DNA of 64,000 nt. Source: Cohnella rhizosphaerae (GTDB lineage: Bacteria; Bacillota; Bacilli; Paenibacillales; Paenibacillaceae). The translations under genes were made by a program, and so were the position numbers. How positions within the stretch are numbered: position 1 is the first letter of the stretch; each line of letters opens with the position of its first letter. Location of the stretch: NCBI RefSeq assembly GCF_029525575.1, contig NZ_JAPDIA010000003.1:1852214-1916213 (forward strand), in the 5' to 3' direction. The notes beneath the pieces are model-generated. The model saw nothing but the letters and a program-made list of their open reading frames with translations, was not told where the DNA came from and searched no databases. Shown piece after piece: positions 19,022 through 28,132 of this stretch.

Positions 19022-19223
19022 ATTCTGCAATTGGTTGTGCATATGTCCGAGATAAGTTGTTGACATGTTGGTCAAGCTTTGATACTAAATTCGCTTTATA
19101 TTAAAGAGGTCATCCTGCATAGTTCAAAGGACTTCCCGATGGACGGTACGCGGGTAAGGGAGTAAAGAAAGGACAAGCTGTCGCAAACCACGACTTTTGA
19201 AATGACTTGGAGGAGCAGTTCCT

Positions 19224-19352
19224 ATGAAAAGAATGAGATCCTTCAGCCGAGGGCTGCGCTTACGAGCATTGGTCATTCCTTTGTTCGTGGCCTCGTTTGT
19301 TGTTTACGTTATCTGGTGTGCGAGCCCATTCGGGAGCGAGCCGGTTAAGTAG
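19224..19352 (+). CDS. Short single-span membrane peptide, perhaps start of a broken gene
   Basis: ATG 19224 behind GGAGGAGCAG; 42 residues with a basic N-terminus and one membrane helix (ALVIPLFVASFVVYVIW), stop TAG at 19350. The next frame starts ATG at 19355. The pair could be one membrane-anchored protein split by a stop, or two coupled genes. The shift needed (+2 or -1) is not the usual +1 seen elsewhere. Confidence 0.45.
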   Translation: MKRMRSFSRGLRLRALVIPLFVASFVVYVIWCASPFGSEPVK

Positions 19353-19354
19353 GA

Positions 19355-19960
19355 ATGCCTACAGCGCCCCTATCAAGTGTTCAGCTCACGGATTCGCTTC
19401 CACAAGAGACGCCGGAGGAGATGTCCAAAGCCCCGGCGTTTCCTCCGGTTCAATATGAATCCGCCTGGCCGGTACAAACGGTTCTTTCCGAACAAGGGTA
19501 TCCGGTAAACAGCTGTGTTCCCGAAGAACTGCTCACGCATGCCGCGACGCTGAAGACGAGCGACGGGAAGTACCTGTACACGCTTGTGCTGGGGAGCGGC
19601 TCCGACGGCGTATTGCTTGCGCATGAGCAAGGGTATAGCATATGCTCCTTCCTCGATATGGGCAAGGAGCTGGCTGAGCAAGGTTACTGGTCGTGCTTCC
19701 TGAATATCGGGCTCATGGAGCCTCGTAGCAGTCCAAGAATACGGATTCTACTATTGAGATTGACGCCGAAGCCGCGCTCAAGGAGCTGGAGCGTCAAGGC
19801 GCAAAGTGCGTTTTTCTGGCCGGCGCTTTTTTGCGGAGGGACGACTGCCATCATTTCGGGAGTCCGGCAAGCATTGCCCATTCAGCGGCTTCTGATTCTG
19901 TCTTCGCCTTGCGCAATGCTGTCCCAAGCTGGATGCCGTTCCAAGCGTAAAAGGAAATAA
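19355..19960 (+). CDS. Unrecognised protein, probably frameshifted at its C-terminal third
   Basis: The first ~125 residues look like a real protein (PVQTVLSEQGYPVNSCVPEELLTHAATLKTSDGKYLYTLVL..., FLDMGKELAEQGYWSCFLNIG). After about 19735 another frame is far more protein-like (NTDSTIEIDAEAALKELERQGAKCVFLAGAF), up to a TAA near 19936, so the present end is doubtful. A further protein-like stretch at 19980-20130 (YMLGAVEKQVRQLYEASGAAQKELMIDE) may belong to the same locus. Family unknown; probably a decayed conjugative-element gene. Confidence 0.4.
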   Translation: MPTAPLSSVQLTDSLPQETPEEMSKAPAFPPVQYESAWPVQTVLSEQGYPVNSCVPEELLTHAATLKTSDGKYLYTLVLGSGSDGVLLAHEQGYSICSFLDMGKELAEQGYWSCFLNIGLMEPRSSPRIRILLLRLTPKPRSRSWSVKAQSAFFWPALFCGGTTAIISGVRQALPIQRLLILSSPCAMLSQAGCRSKRKRK

Positions 19961-20185
19961 AAGCGCCCTCTCTGTTTGTCGTATCTCTGGGATATATGCT
20001 GGGGGCGGTTGAAAAACAGGTTCGCCAGTTATACGAAGCTTCCGGAGCGGCTCAGAAAGAACTGATGATTGATGAAGCGGCTTTCACGGAACGGACATGT
20101 ATAAAAGAGGGGAGAACGGCGACAAGCTGAGGACCCGAGTTTTGGATTTTATAACCGCAGCCCTTCATTGGTACGAAGTGTTAAA

Positions 20186-20221
20186 AACAGGCCGCCTTCA
20201 TTCAGATGGAGGCGGCCTGTT
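20186..20221. terminator. Terminator used as intron target
   Basis: Perfect 12-bp stem AACAGGCCGCCT/AGGCGGCCTGTT (20186-20197 and 20210-20221). The T tract expected behind it is interrupted after two Ts by the group IIC intron starting at 20225; A5 before it would serve as T5 on the other strand. Confidence 0.8.
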
Positions 20222-20224
20222 AGG

Positions 20225-22104
20225 GTACGCCCAGCATGGGCGTCATCTATACGGTGAAAGTCCGGAATGGGGGCTGGCAAGCGCCTACCATTAGCCAAGA
20301 GCAAGGGTGTCCGTCGCGAGGTGGAATCCGAAGGAAGCTGGAGGCAAAAGCACGGCCTGAGGTACACGAATCCAATTTGAGGCGGCTGCAGCCGGATGAG
20401 TCACCACTACATGACAAAATCCAAAGCTGCCAAGGGCTGTAGCCGTAAACTTGGGCAGGCGCGGGCGGAAAGATGACGTTCTTATCTGGGGAGGCCTGCG
20501 GAACACGCGAAGTCACTTCGTAACCAGAGCCGGGAGGCTCTGCTGAATCCGCAGGAGTCAGCAGAGGCCATAGTACGCGAGTACGGGACGCCGGAAAACG
20601 GAAGGGCCGAACCGAAAGGAGAGAGGAAAACGATGCGTTCGCGCGAAGAGCAACGACAGCAGAATATCCCGCAAGGGAGCTTGCGGCAAAGAGAAGCGGT
20701 GAAGCCGTCAGGGTATGCCGGAGCGCCGAGTTCTTCGTCGGCACAAGCCGCCCCCTCCTCTCGCGAAGACCCTAGCGACTTGCTGGAGCGAATGCTCGAA
20801 GGAAAGAATCTTCGAGACGCTTACAAGCGTGTCGTCCAAAACGGAGGAGCACCGGGTGTGGACGGTGTAACGGTAGCCGAGCTACAAGTTTACCTGAAGA
20901 CCTATTGGGAAACGGTGAAAGCCGAACTCCTCGCGGGAGCCTACAGACCCGCGCCAGCCAGACGGGTGGAAATCCCCAAACCCGGAGGCGGCGTAAGGCT
21001 GCTCGGCATCCCGACCGTAATAGACCGATTCCTCCAGCAAGCGCTTCTGCAAGTAATGAACCCGATCTTCGATGCGGAATTCTCCCCGCACAGTCACGGT
21101 TTTCGTCCGGGCAAGCGAGCGCACGATGCGGTGAAGGAGGCCCAACGCTACATCCAGAGTGGACGACGATGGACGGTAGATATGGACTTGGAGAAATTCT
21201 TTGACAAGGTAAATCACGACATGCTCATGGCCAGAGTGGCGCGGAAGGTAAAGGACAAGCGTGTCCTGAAACTGATTCGAGCCTACTTGAATGCCGGGGT
21301 CATGGAGAACGGCGTGTGTCAGAGGACGGAAGAGGGGACACCGCAAGGCGGCCCGCTGAGTCCGCTCCTCGCGAACATTCTGCTGGATGATCTGGACAAA
21401 GAATTAACTCGTCGCGGTTTGCACTTCGTCCGCTATGCGGACGATTGCAACATCTTCGTCGCAAGTAAGCGCGCGGGAGAACGTGTCATGGAATCGGTAA
21501 CGCGCTTTGTAGAAGGAAAACTACGACTGAAAGTGAACCGAGACAAAAGTGCGGTGGCAAGACCCTGGAACCGGAAATTCCTCGGTTTCAGCTTTCTAAG
21601 CAACCGCGATGCGACGATTCGCCTGGCTCCGAAGACGATAGAGCGCTTCAAGGAGAAGGTGCGAGAACTAACATGCCGAACCCGTTCTATGGCGATGGCA
21701 GACAGGATAAACCGGCTAAACCGCTATTTGATGGGATGGCTAGGTTACTTTCGGCTTGCGTCAGCGAAAGGGCACCTCGAACGCTTCGACCAATGGATTC
21801 GCAGACGGCTTCGTATGTGTCTGTGGAAGCAATGGAAACGAGTCCGCACGCGTATCCGCGAACTCCGGGCGCTTGGCGTACCAGAATGGGCTTGTTTCGT
21901 GATGGCCAATTCGCGTCGCGGCGCATGGGAAATGTCTCGAAACACGAACAATGCCCTTCCGACCTCCTACTGGGAGGCGAAAGGGCTGAAAAGTCTGCTT
22001 TCTCGCTATTTAAGTCTTTGTTAACTTTTCGGAACCGCCGTATGCGGACCCGCATGTACGGTGGTGTGAGAAGACGGGGGCTAGCCGCCCCCCTCTTACT
22101 CGAT
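20225..22104 (+). mobile_element. Group IIC intron 2, complete
   Basis: The 5' end GTACGCCCAGCATGGGCG and following GGTGAAAGTCCG, GCAAGGGTGTCC and GGAGGCCTG blocks match the ribozyme layout of Oceanobacillus iheyensis-type IIC introns. The maturase is at 20633-22024. After it comes domain V (about 22030-22068: GAACCGCCGTATGCGG...CCGCATGTACGGTGGTGTGAG) and domain VI (GGGGGCTAGCCGCCCCC), ending near CTTACTCGAT at about 22104. It sits 3 bases behind a terminator stem, the established IIC target. Ends are approximate by a few bases. Confidence 0.9.
20633..22024 (+). CDS. ltrA: Group IIC intron reverse transcriptase/maturase
   Basis: 463 residues, ATG 20633 behind GGAGAGAGG. RT motifs: GAPGVDGVTV, VRLLGIPTVIDRFLQQAL, FSPHSHGFRPGKRAH, TVDMDLEKFFDKVNHDML, GTPQGGPLSPLLANILLDDLD, FVRYADDCNIFVAS (YADD), FLGFSFL. 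Maturase domain follows (LNRYLMGWLGYFRLA...); no endonuclease domain, as normal for IIC. Intact, so the intron could be mobile. Confidence 0.95.
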   Translation: MRSREEQRQQNIPQGSLRQREAVKPSGYAGAPSSSSAQAAPSSREDPSDLLERMLEGKNLRDAYKRVVQNGGAPGVDGVTVAELQVYLKTYWETVKAELLAGAYRPAPARRVEIPKPGGGVRLLGIPTVIDRFLQQALLQVMNPIFDAEFSPHSHGFRPGKRAHDAVKEAQRYIQSGRRWTVDMDLEKFFDKVNHDMLMARVARKVKDKRVLKLIRAYLNAGVMENGVCQRTEEGTPQGGPLSPLLANILLDDLDKELTRRGLHFVRYADDCNIFVASKRAGERVMESVTRFVEGKLRLKVNRDKSAVARPWNRKFLGFSFLSNRDATIRLAPKTIERFKEKVRELTCRTRSMAMADRINRLNRYLMGWLGYFRLASAKGHLERFDQWIRRRLRMCLWKQWKRVRTRIRELRALGVPEWACFVMANSRRGAWEMSRNTNNALPTSYWEAKGLKSLLSRYLSLC

Positions 22105-22120
22105 TATTTTCGCGAGGGGA

Positions 22121-22681
22121 CTAGTCTTTGTAGCCACTTTCAAACAGCTTCTCGATCTGGGTGGCCATATATTTCGGCGAATTCGACATTTTCTGCTCGA
22201 TCCACCATTCAATCATGCCGACGAAGGCGGAAGTCATGAACTGTGCTTGCAGTTCGATGGGAATGTCTGTACCAGATGGCGGATTGCGATCCAGCTTGCT
22301 TTTCATGTTCGCGGATATGATCGTTGTCAAATGCTTCCGAAACATAAGCGATTTGGAGGTGGTCAACATGGCCGAAAAAAAGTCGCTATGCTCCTTCAAA
22401 TATTCAAATAACGGAACCAGTTCATCGCGGATGCGCGTCTGGCTGTCCGGATCGCAAAAGCCGATCATGTTTTGGATATGCTCCTCGATCAAGGTATCCA
22501 GCAAATCGTATTTGTCGCTGTAATGTAAATAGACGGTTCCTCTGTTGACATCGGCCAGGTCCGCAATCTCATTAATCGTAATGCTCTCCATATCTCTTGA
22601 ATAAAACAGTGTGAGAAAAGCTTGGTGAATCGCTTTTCTCGTCTTGACAACGCGTCGATCCAATTTCACTGCACTCGACAT
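22121..22681 (-). CDS. TetR-family repressor
   Basis: 186 residues, minus strand. N-terminal HTH (VKTRKAIHQAFLTLFYSRDMESITINEIADLADVNRGTVYLHYSDKYDLLDTLIEEHI) followed by a TetR_C-like ligand domain. Divergent from the SDR gene at 22848, so probably its regulator. ATGTTGATTA (22721-22730) and its exact reverse complement (22802-22811) flank the intergenic region as possible operator halves. Close paralogue of the TetR at 28303-28863. Confidence 0.9.
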   Translation of the reverse strand: MSSAVKLDRRVVKTRKAIHQAFLTLFYSRDMESITINEIADLADVNRGTVYLHYSDKYDLLDTLIEEHIQNMIGFCDPDSQTRIRDELVPLFEYLKEHSDFFSAMLTTSKSLMFRKHLTTIISANMKSKLDRNPPSGTDIPIELQAQFMTSAFVGMIEWWIEQKMSNSPKYMATQIEKLFESGYKD

Positions 22682-22720
22682 AGGCGGACCCCCTTGAAAT
22701 AATAATCACTTCGGTATCAG

Positions 22721-22811
22721 ATGTTGATTATGCGATAAAACCTTGCACATTAACCATTGAAAAGCTGCTTCTGATTTTTATAATAATAGACATAAGACGA
22801 TTAATCAACAT
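22721..22811. promoter_or_regulatory. Inverted 10-bp sites in the TetR/SDR divergent promoter
   Basis: ATGTTGATTA at 22721-22730 and TAATCAACAT at 22802-22811 are perfect inverted copies, one near each start. Candidate TetR binding sites; the 71-base spacing is wider than usual for one dimer, so each may be a separate half or part of a looser operator. Confidence 0.4.
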
Positions 22812-22847
22812 TCGTTTTATAAAAGACGAAACGAAGGGTGAGTAGAG

Positions 22848-23591
22848 ATGGAGAATATTCAATCGAAAGTGGTCATCGTTACGGGAGCTTCCAGCGGGAT
22901 TGGCGAGGCAACGGCGAAGATGCTGGCGGGATACGGTGCCAAGATGGTATTGGCGGCACGGAGAGAGGATAAGCTGAAACAACTCGCGGATGAAATCAAG
23001 CAGGCGGGCGGCGAAGCGCACTTTCAGAAGACCGATGTGACCTCCCGGGAGGACTTGCAGACGCTTGCCCAGTTGGCCGTGGATACGTACGGCCGGGTGG
23101 ATGTTCTGGTGAACAATGCAGGCATCATGCCGGTATCGCGTCTAAATGAATTAAGAGTCGATGAATGGGACCGCATGATTGACGTTAATATCAAAGGGGT
23201 GCTTTACGCGATTGCTGCTGTCTTGCCGATCATGAAGACACAGAAATCGGGGCATGTAATCAATGTCTCTTCCGTCGCTGGTCATGTCATGAGCCCGGCT
23301 TCCGCTGTATACGGCGCGACCAAATTTGCGGTCAGAGCGATTTCGGAGGGCTTGAGGCAGGAAGAATCGCCGGAGTTCGGCATCCGCTCCACCAACATTT
23401 CTCCCGGTGTCGTGGCGACTGAATTGCTCAATGGCATCACCAGTCCTGAAATCATCGGCATGTCGGACTGGGTTCGCAGCCTGAGCATTTCGGCGGACCG
23501 AATTGCCAAAGCCATCGCGTATGCCATCAACGAGCCCGAGGATACTTCGATTAATGAAATGATTATCCGGCCGACGATTCAGGCGCAGTAA
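22848..23591 (+). CDS. Short-chain dehydrogenase/reductase (SDR)
   Basis: 247 residues, ATG 22848 after AAGGGTGAG. Classical SDR: VVIVTGASSGIGEATAKML cofactor loop, VDVLVNNAGIMPVSRL, INVSSVAGHVMSP with Ser, and catalytic YGATK. An Arg (RREDK) after beta-2 favours NADP(H). C-terminus NEPEDTSINEMIIRPTIQ is typical of the YdfG/SDR1 group acting on hydroxy acids or small carbonyls. Substrate not predictable. Likely controlled by the divergent TetR. Confidence 0.9.
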   Translation: MENIQSKVVIVTGASSGIGEATAKMLAGYGAKMVLAARREDKLKQLADEIKQAGGEAHFQKTDVTSREDLQTLAQLAVDTYGRVDVLVNNAGIMPVSRLNELRVDEWDRMIDVNIKGVLYAIAAVLPIMKTQKSGHVINVSSVAGHVMSPASAVYGATKFAVRAISEGLRQEESPEFGIRSTNISPGVVATELLNGITSPEIIGMSDWVRSLSISADRIAKAIAYAINEPEDTSINEMIIRPTIQAQ

Positions 23592-23909
23592 GTGCGCTGG
23601 ATTTATCGAGGGGGCAACTCACTCTCCACATACCGGGCAAATAACGGCGAACAGACACGATTGCTCGCATGGGGTTCTCACGCGGCTCTTTCCTATGATT
23701 TTCGAGTAATTCCTGACGTTGAGGAATCGTCCCCTCTCCTTCAACCGCCAAATTGGTGAATCGTTGCAGATTGGCTATGCTAGTTGAATGATCGGGAACA
23801 TGTCCTGTAACCCTAAACGTCCAAATCCATCATGTTTGATACCCACTGTCCGAAGTGTTCAAACCTTCGTGACATGTAGAGAGTGTTAGCACCCTTGATC
23901 TATAAGGAA
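23592..23909. other. Gene-free stretch
   Basis: About 320 bases between the SDR stop and the integrase remnant. I find no supported gene, hairpin terminator or repeat. Confidence 0.4.
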
Positions 23910-24160
23910 TTAGGATGATTTAGTGAGGGGATTGGGGACGAAAAGGGGACGTGAGCTATTCACGTCCCCTTTTCCCTGATAAGGTGATTTCATATTTATC
24001 GCAGCAGCTTGATCTACTGAACGAAGTGCATGCCCATAGATGTTTATCGTTGTATTGATATTGCCATGCCCAAGACGCTCAGAGATGTTTTTAGCATGAA
24101 TTCCCTGGTTGATCAACGATGTAACAGATGTATGTCGAAGATCGTGAAACGGATATACCT
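23910..24160 (-). pseudogene. Tyrosine recombinase remnant (C-terminal end)
   Basis: Minus strand. Joined over one frame change, the text reads FHDLRHTSVTSLINQGIHAKNISERLGHGNINTTINIYGHALRSVDQAA, the catalytic end of a phage/ICE integrase with HxLRH, the second His in LGHG and the Tyr in INIYGHAL. Stops appear directly upstream in the same frame and no N-terminal domain is present. It marks an older integrated element inside the cargo region. Confidence 0.75.
23941..23973. terminator. Strong hairpin terminator
   Basis: Perfect 14-bp stem AAAAGGGGACGTGA/TCACGTCCCCTTTT with a 5-base loop, overlapping the C-terminal end of the integrase remnant. A and T tracts on both sides suit termination in both directions. 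Confidence 0.75.
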
Positions 24161-24581
24161 AAGGTTGTTCTTCTTAATAAAAATGCGTAACCACAAGCAG
24201 GGACGCTGTTGATGAAATGCTTTTCCGCCAGGGTTTCCTCCGTGCAGCTCTTTTTATTGTTGAAGTAACGAAGAGTTAGCAAAATAAAGAGCCTCAATAT
24301 AGAGGTCACAAATGCCTTTAGTTAACCCAGTCCCCTTGAATGCCCCTCATTTGCGGTTCTATCATCTTGGAAAAAGTGTTGTTTTTTCCGGGTATGACTA
24401 AAATTGAAAGCTATTAATGGCGAACAACTTAAACATCCTTAGCACGGTATCCCCCTAGCTAAGGCTACTTAAGTTGAATTTGACGTCATAACGCGAAAAT
24501 TCCCGGCACACAGTCTTACGGCTGCGGTTTGCCGAGGAACCCAAAGGTCATTGTTGATTCGGACTTTAAACGTTATTGCCG
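24161..24581. other. Gene-free stretch
   Basis: About 420 bases between integrase remnant and the Rrf2 gene, AT-rich with no supported reading frame. Part of it may be decayed integrase sequence on the minus strand. Confidence 0.35.
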
Positions 24582-25070
24582 TTAGCAAAAAAAGTCGCGC
24601 GTTTCTTGGCGCGCCTTAGGCGTTAACACGCGATCGAGCTCTTCATTCAGCCAAATCAATGACTTGTTGCGCAACGTATTGCGCATGCTTTCCTCGGCTT
24701 CAAGCATCGTTAAGTTAATCACGCAGGGAGTGACTCGAGCGCATGCCGCAAAATCTTCATCACGGCAGATATAGCTGTTATTTTTGATATTTTTACATTG
24801 AAAAATGGGAGTGGCGCCTTCAACGGCTTCTACGACATCCCAAAACGTGATATCCGCAGGAGATTTGGCTAGCTTATAACCGCCTTTTGCCCCGGGAACA
24901 GAGCTGACGATACCGGCTTTAGTTAATTTGCCGAAAATCTTCGACAGGTACGTTTCCGAAATGCCTTGAAAAGCAGAGAGTTCTTTGATTCCAATAGTAG
25001 CATCGGCCGGAATATCGATTAAATATACCAAACAATGCAGTGCATATTCGACGCCAATACTATACTGCAT
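24582..25070 (-). CDS. Rrf2-family transcriptional regulator
   Basis: 162 residues, minus strand. Winged HTH (YALHCLVYLIDIPADATIGIKELSAFQGISETYLSKIFGKLTKAGIVSSVPGAKGGYKLAKSPADITFWDVVEAVEG). Four cysteines follow (FQCKN, YICRDEDFAACARVTPC), close to the cluster-binding region of IscR/NsrR-type members, so a redox or electrophile sensor is plausible. Divergent from the operon at 25189-27.8 kb with a palindromic site in between, which it probably represses. Confidence 0.9.
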   Translation of the reverse strand: MQYSIGVEYALHCLVYLIDIPADATIGIKELSAFQGISETYLSKIFGKLTKAGIVSSVPGAKGGYKLAKSPADITFWDVVEAVEGATPIFQCKNIKNNSYICRDEDFAACARVTPCVINLTMLEAEESMRNTLRNKSLIWLNEELDRVLTPKARQETRDFFC

Positions 25071-25188
25071 GCAAACACCTACTTTCTGGACGCAAAAGTT
25101 GATATTAATCCATCTTAAGTGGATTTTAGAGCCCTTGTCAAATAGGGGGGTGGGGGAACTTGTAAGCAGAATTCCACTTGATTGTTAG

Positions 25189-25250
25189 TTGACAACCCCG
25201 AATGAATGATTTATATTGTAGATGAAGTTAATCGACGATAAATATTATCG
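25189..25250 (+). promoter_or_regulatory. Sigma-A promoter with palindromic operator (Rrf2 target)
   Basis: TTGACA (25189-25194), 17-base spacer, TATATT (25212-25217), followed by CGATA-AATAT-TATCG (25236-25250). The same promoter and downstream block, slightly changed, recurs at 32009-32060. Confidence 0.75.
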
Positions 25251-25299
25251 ACGTTATGCTTCGCTAGGAAAAATGTCCCAATCACGGAGGAGATTACGA

Positions 25300-25608
25300 T
25301 GGAAGTTAGATTCAACTATGTCGATCCAAGTACAGGCGCTTTGTAAACGATGTTGAAGCTGGAAGGATTCATCGGGTTGGACGCGAAGATGTATCAACAC
25401 ATCAAGTTCAGAGCCTCGCAAATTAACGAATGCGCTTTTTGAATCAACATGCTCACGCAAGCGGCACGGAAAATGGGCGAGTCGGAACAGCGGATTTATT
25501 TGCTGAACGCATGGCGCAGAATACGTAGCAATTATTATGGCAATCAATCCCATCAATTCATGGAATCGAATCGCCATCTCAACGGGGATGCTTCCTGAAC
25601 AGAATTAA
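25300..25608 (+). pseudogene. Decayed AhpD-like carboxymuconolactone decarboxylase gene
   Basis: ATG 25300 behind GGAGGAG begins MEVRFNYVDPSTGAL, then TAA; further reading gives MLKLEGFIGLDAKMYQHIKFRASQINECAF, another stop where the catalytic CxxC should be completed, RKMGESEQRIYLLNAWRR, then a deletion and NRIAISTGMLP-like end in another frame. Clear relative of the intact gene at 27367. It is the first gene after the Rrf2 promoter and probably once headed the operon. Confidence 0.85.
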
Positions 25609-25626
25609 CACAAGGAGAAAACAGCC

Positions 25627-26262
25627 ATGTTAACCGTTTTGTATGTAACCGCGCATCCGTTCGACAAACGCGCATCTCATAGTTTGTCGGTAGGCGACGC
25701 ATTTATTCAAGCCTACCGTGAAGCGAACCCAGCGCATAATGTTACTTATTTGGACCTCTATCGAATAGATATCCCGCAGCTGGATGCCGAGGTGTTGACG
25801 GGTTGGAACCAGTTGAAGAGCGGCGGTTCTTTCGATCAATTGAGTCCGGGATCTCAAGCCAAAGTGGCCCGTCTGAGCGAACTGGTCGAGCAGTTTCTCG
25901 CTGCGGATAAAATCGTCGTCGCCAATCCGGTTTGGAATTTCTTGTTCCCGCCCGTGCTGAAAGCTTATATCGACGCCATCTGTATTCCCGGAAAAACGGT
26001 GAAGTACGCGCCGGAAGGCATTATTGGTTTAGCATCCGACAAAAGGCTGCTTCATATTCAGTCATCCGGCAGCGTCCTTTCCGAAGGTCAATGGGCAAGC
26101 TTTGAATTCAGCCACCGATACCTGGAGGCTATATTCAACTACATGGGCATAACCGCAATCGAATTTATTGCTATCGAGGGCACGAAAGCGTCGCCGGAGC
26201 GAGCCGCTTCTAATAAAGAACAAGCGGTTCAACAAGCGCTCGACCTAGCCAAACGCTTCTGA
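25627..26262 (+). CDS. azoR: FMN-dependent NAD(P)H azoreductase/quinone reductase
   Basis: 211 residues, ATG 25627 after AAGGAG. Flavodoxin-like fold: N-terminal VTAHPFDKRASHS phosphate loop, then NPVWNFLFPPVLKAYIDAI with GKTVKY, the signature of AzoR-type enzymes. It reduces quinones or azo dyes by two electrons using FMN and NAD(P)H. Positioned in the Rrf2-controlled operon, consistent with electrophile or quinone defence. Confidence 0.88.
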   Translation: MLTVLYVTAHPFDKRASHSLSVGDAFIQAYREANPAHNVTYLDLYRIDIPQLDAEVLTGWNQLKSGGSFDQLSPGSQAKVARLSELVEQFLAADKIVVANPVWNFLFPPVLKAYIDAICIPGKTVKYAPEGIIGLASDKRLLHIQSSGSVLSEGQWASFEFSHRYLEAIFNYMGITAIEFIAIEGTKASPERAASNKEQAVQQALDLAKRF

Positions 26263-26306
26263 AATTCAATGTGCGCTACTCAATTAGGAGTCCAAACAGA
26301 GGCATC

Positions 26307-27212
26307 ATGAAATATTCCTTGTTTGTTTTGGCTGGTGCGTGCAGTTACGGATTATTATCCACGTTTGTAAAGAAAGCCTATGCGTCCGGCTTCCAGGTCG
26401 GCGATGTTGTTGGAAGCCAAGCACTTTTCGGCGTCATGATGCTGTGGATTTTGGTGCTCGTCTCCCGGAAAACCGCCAAGCAAACCGCAGCGTCGCGAAG
26501 ATTATCCGTAACCAGGCGTCAAGCGTTCGCGCTTATGGCCGTAGGCACAACTACAGGTATGACCGGCATGTTTTATTATGCGGCGCTTCAATATATTTCC
26601 GCGTCATTTGCAATCATTTTGTTGTTTCAATTTACGTGGATGGGCATTTTGCTGGAAGCGTTGGCGGAGCGCAAACGTCCCGGCAAAGAGAAGATTTTAT
26701 CGCTCGTCATTTTGTTTGCCGGGATTATGATGGCAAGCGGCTATTTGGTCAGAGGGCATACAGCGGTTTCCTGGATCGGCGTTGCGCTTGGTTTGTCGTC
26801 GGCCGTTACCTATGCGCTTTTCATCTGGTTCGGCGGCAGAACTGCCAAGCAAGTCGCTCCGATCACGCGAAGCGCGATTATGCTGTCCGGCTCGTTTATA
26901 CTCGCCATGCTGGTGTTTCCGCCCCATTTCCTTATTAACGGTTCTTTACACGAAGATTTATTGCCGTGGGGGCTGCTGCTGGCGCTCTTCGGGACCGTCA
27001 TTCCGCCATTGTTTTACGCTATCGGCGTGCCGCGCGTCGGCGGCGGATTGGCGACGATCCTGAGCGCGGCTGAATTGCCTGCGGCCGTAATGATGTCGTA
27101 CATCGCACTGAAAGAGCCGGTGACCGTGCTGCAATGGTTCGGCGTCGGAATCACGATGGTCGGCATTGCCCTGCCCGAGATGATGAAGCGCAGGAAAAAG
27201 CAAGTGGCATGA
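26307..27212 (+). CDS. EamA/DMT-family exporter
   Basis: 301 residues from ATG 26307 (AATTAGGAG about 20 bases upstream). About ten membrane helices in two EamA repeats (first ending near LLEALAERKRPGKEK, second near IALKEPVTVLQWFGVGITMVGIAL). Exports small metabolites or toxic compounds; substrate unknown. Follows azoR by 44 bases, so it is likely the same transcript and may export the product or inducer. Confidence 0.85.
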   Translation: MKYSLFVLAGACSYGLLSTFVKKAYASGFQVGDVVGSQALFGVMMLWILVLVSRKTAKQTAASRRLSVTRRQAFALMAVGTTTGMTGMFYYAALQYISASFAIILLFQFTWMGILLEALAERKRPGKEKILSLVILFAGIMMASGYLVRGHTAVSWIGVALGLSSAVTYALFIWFGGRTAKQVAPITRSAIMLSGSFILAMLVFPPHFLINGSLHEDLLPWGLLLALFGTVIPPLFYAIGVPRVGGGLATILSAAELPAAVMMSYIALKEPVTVLQWFGVGITMVGIALPEMMKRRKKQVA

Positions 27213-27366
27213 CATAATTGAATCTTGGAATGCAGTCCATGATGGTTAGTCGGTTCGGGGGGGCTCATTGAATGATGCATCGTGTGGCAGGAGATACTCT
27301 GTTTGTATGAAAAAATTAACACATTCTTTATGATTTGGCCAAAAAACTGAAGGGGTGTATCGACAA

Positions 27367-27828
27367 ATGGAAATGAGACTGAATTATATGAAAGTGCAGC
27401 CGGAGTCCTTACAAACGCTTTTGAAATTGGAAGGATACGTGAAGAAAAGCGGTCTTGACCATAATTTGTGGGAGTTGATCAAAATTCGTGCCTCGCAGAT
27501 CAATGGCTGTGCCTACTGCCTGGATATGCATACGAAGGATGCCCGTGCGATGGGAGAGACGGAGCAACGGTTGTATATGCTTAACGCATGGCGTGAAGCT
27601 CCGTTCTATACAGAAGCGGAGCGGGCCGCGCTGGCATTGACGGAAGCTGTGACCAAGATTTCGGAAGCTGGAGTGCCGAAGGCGCTGTACGAGCAAGTCC
27701 GCAACCATTTCGACGAGGGGCAGTTTGTTGATTTGATTATGGCGATTAATGCCATTAACTGCTGGAACCGAATAGCAATCTCAACAGGCATGGTACCTGG
27801 CGATTATCAGCCAGCTGCACGTAAATAA
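27367..27828 (+). CDS. AhpD-family alkylhydroperoxidase/carboxymuconolactone decarboxylase
   Basis: 153 residues, ATG 27367 behind GAAGGGGTG; GTG 27355 is a weaker alternative. CMD/AhpD domain with the redox pair Cys48/Cys51 in NGCAYCLDMHTKDAR, then LYMLNAWREAPFYTEAERAAL and INAINCWNRIAIS. Family members reduce peroxides through the CxxC, or act as decarboxylases. Intact copy of a family present also as pseudogenes at 25300 and 32110. Confidence 0.9.
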   Translation: MEMRLNYMKVQPESLQTLLKLEGYVKKSGLDHNLWELIKIRASQINGCAYCLDMHTKDARAMGETEQRLYMLNAWREAPFYTEAERAALALTEAVTKISEAGVPKALYEQVRNHFDEGQFVDLIMAINAINCWNRIAISTGMVPGDYQPAARK

Positions 27829-27843
27829 CAACGAAGGCGATCA

Positions 27844-27868
27844 CCCCGTACATCGACGATGTACGGGG
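27844..27868 (+). terminator. Terminator after ahpD-like gene
   Basis: Perfect 11-bp stem CCCCGTACATC/GATGTACGGGG with a 3-base loop. No T tract follows; the sequence behind is disrupted by remnants. Confidence 0.65.
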
Positions 27869-27899
27869 GGATTGATCGTAGTCGAAACCGAGGGACAAA

Positions 27900-28035
27900 T
27901 GAGCTACAGGATACTTCTATTCTATCTGAAAGTTCTGTCAGCGCTTATCTGCAACTCATCGACTGTTTGTTGTTACGAATGGTATCCCCCCACACGCAAA
28001 TACAGCGATTAAAGACGTTGGGTTTAGTGCGAAAG
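27900..28035 (+). pseudogene. Remnant of a YjjG-like HAD phosphatase gene
   Basis: Reading across frames gives FCQRLSATHRLFVVTNGI-PHTQIQRLKTLGL, matching CHRLSKTHRMFIITNGITHTQIKRLKKSGL of the intact gene at 32322-33005. A C6 run (27986-27991) breaks the frame. Only this internal piece remains. Confidence 0.75.
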
Positions 28036-28132
28036 GAAGTCCTCAGTACATCCCTCATCAACATTACCCCTTAAAGGGTTAGGATTTCTATTCTTTTCCG
28101 ATTACTACCGACAAGTCAACAATATAAACTAT

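Noticed and set aside
23563..23751. Small minus-strand frame after the SDR gene
   Set aside because: Overlaps the SDR stop, lacks a ribosome binding site and resembles no family.
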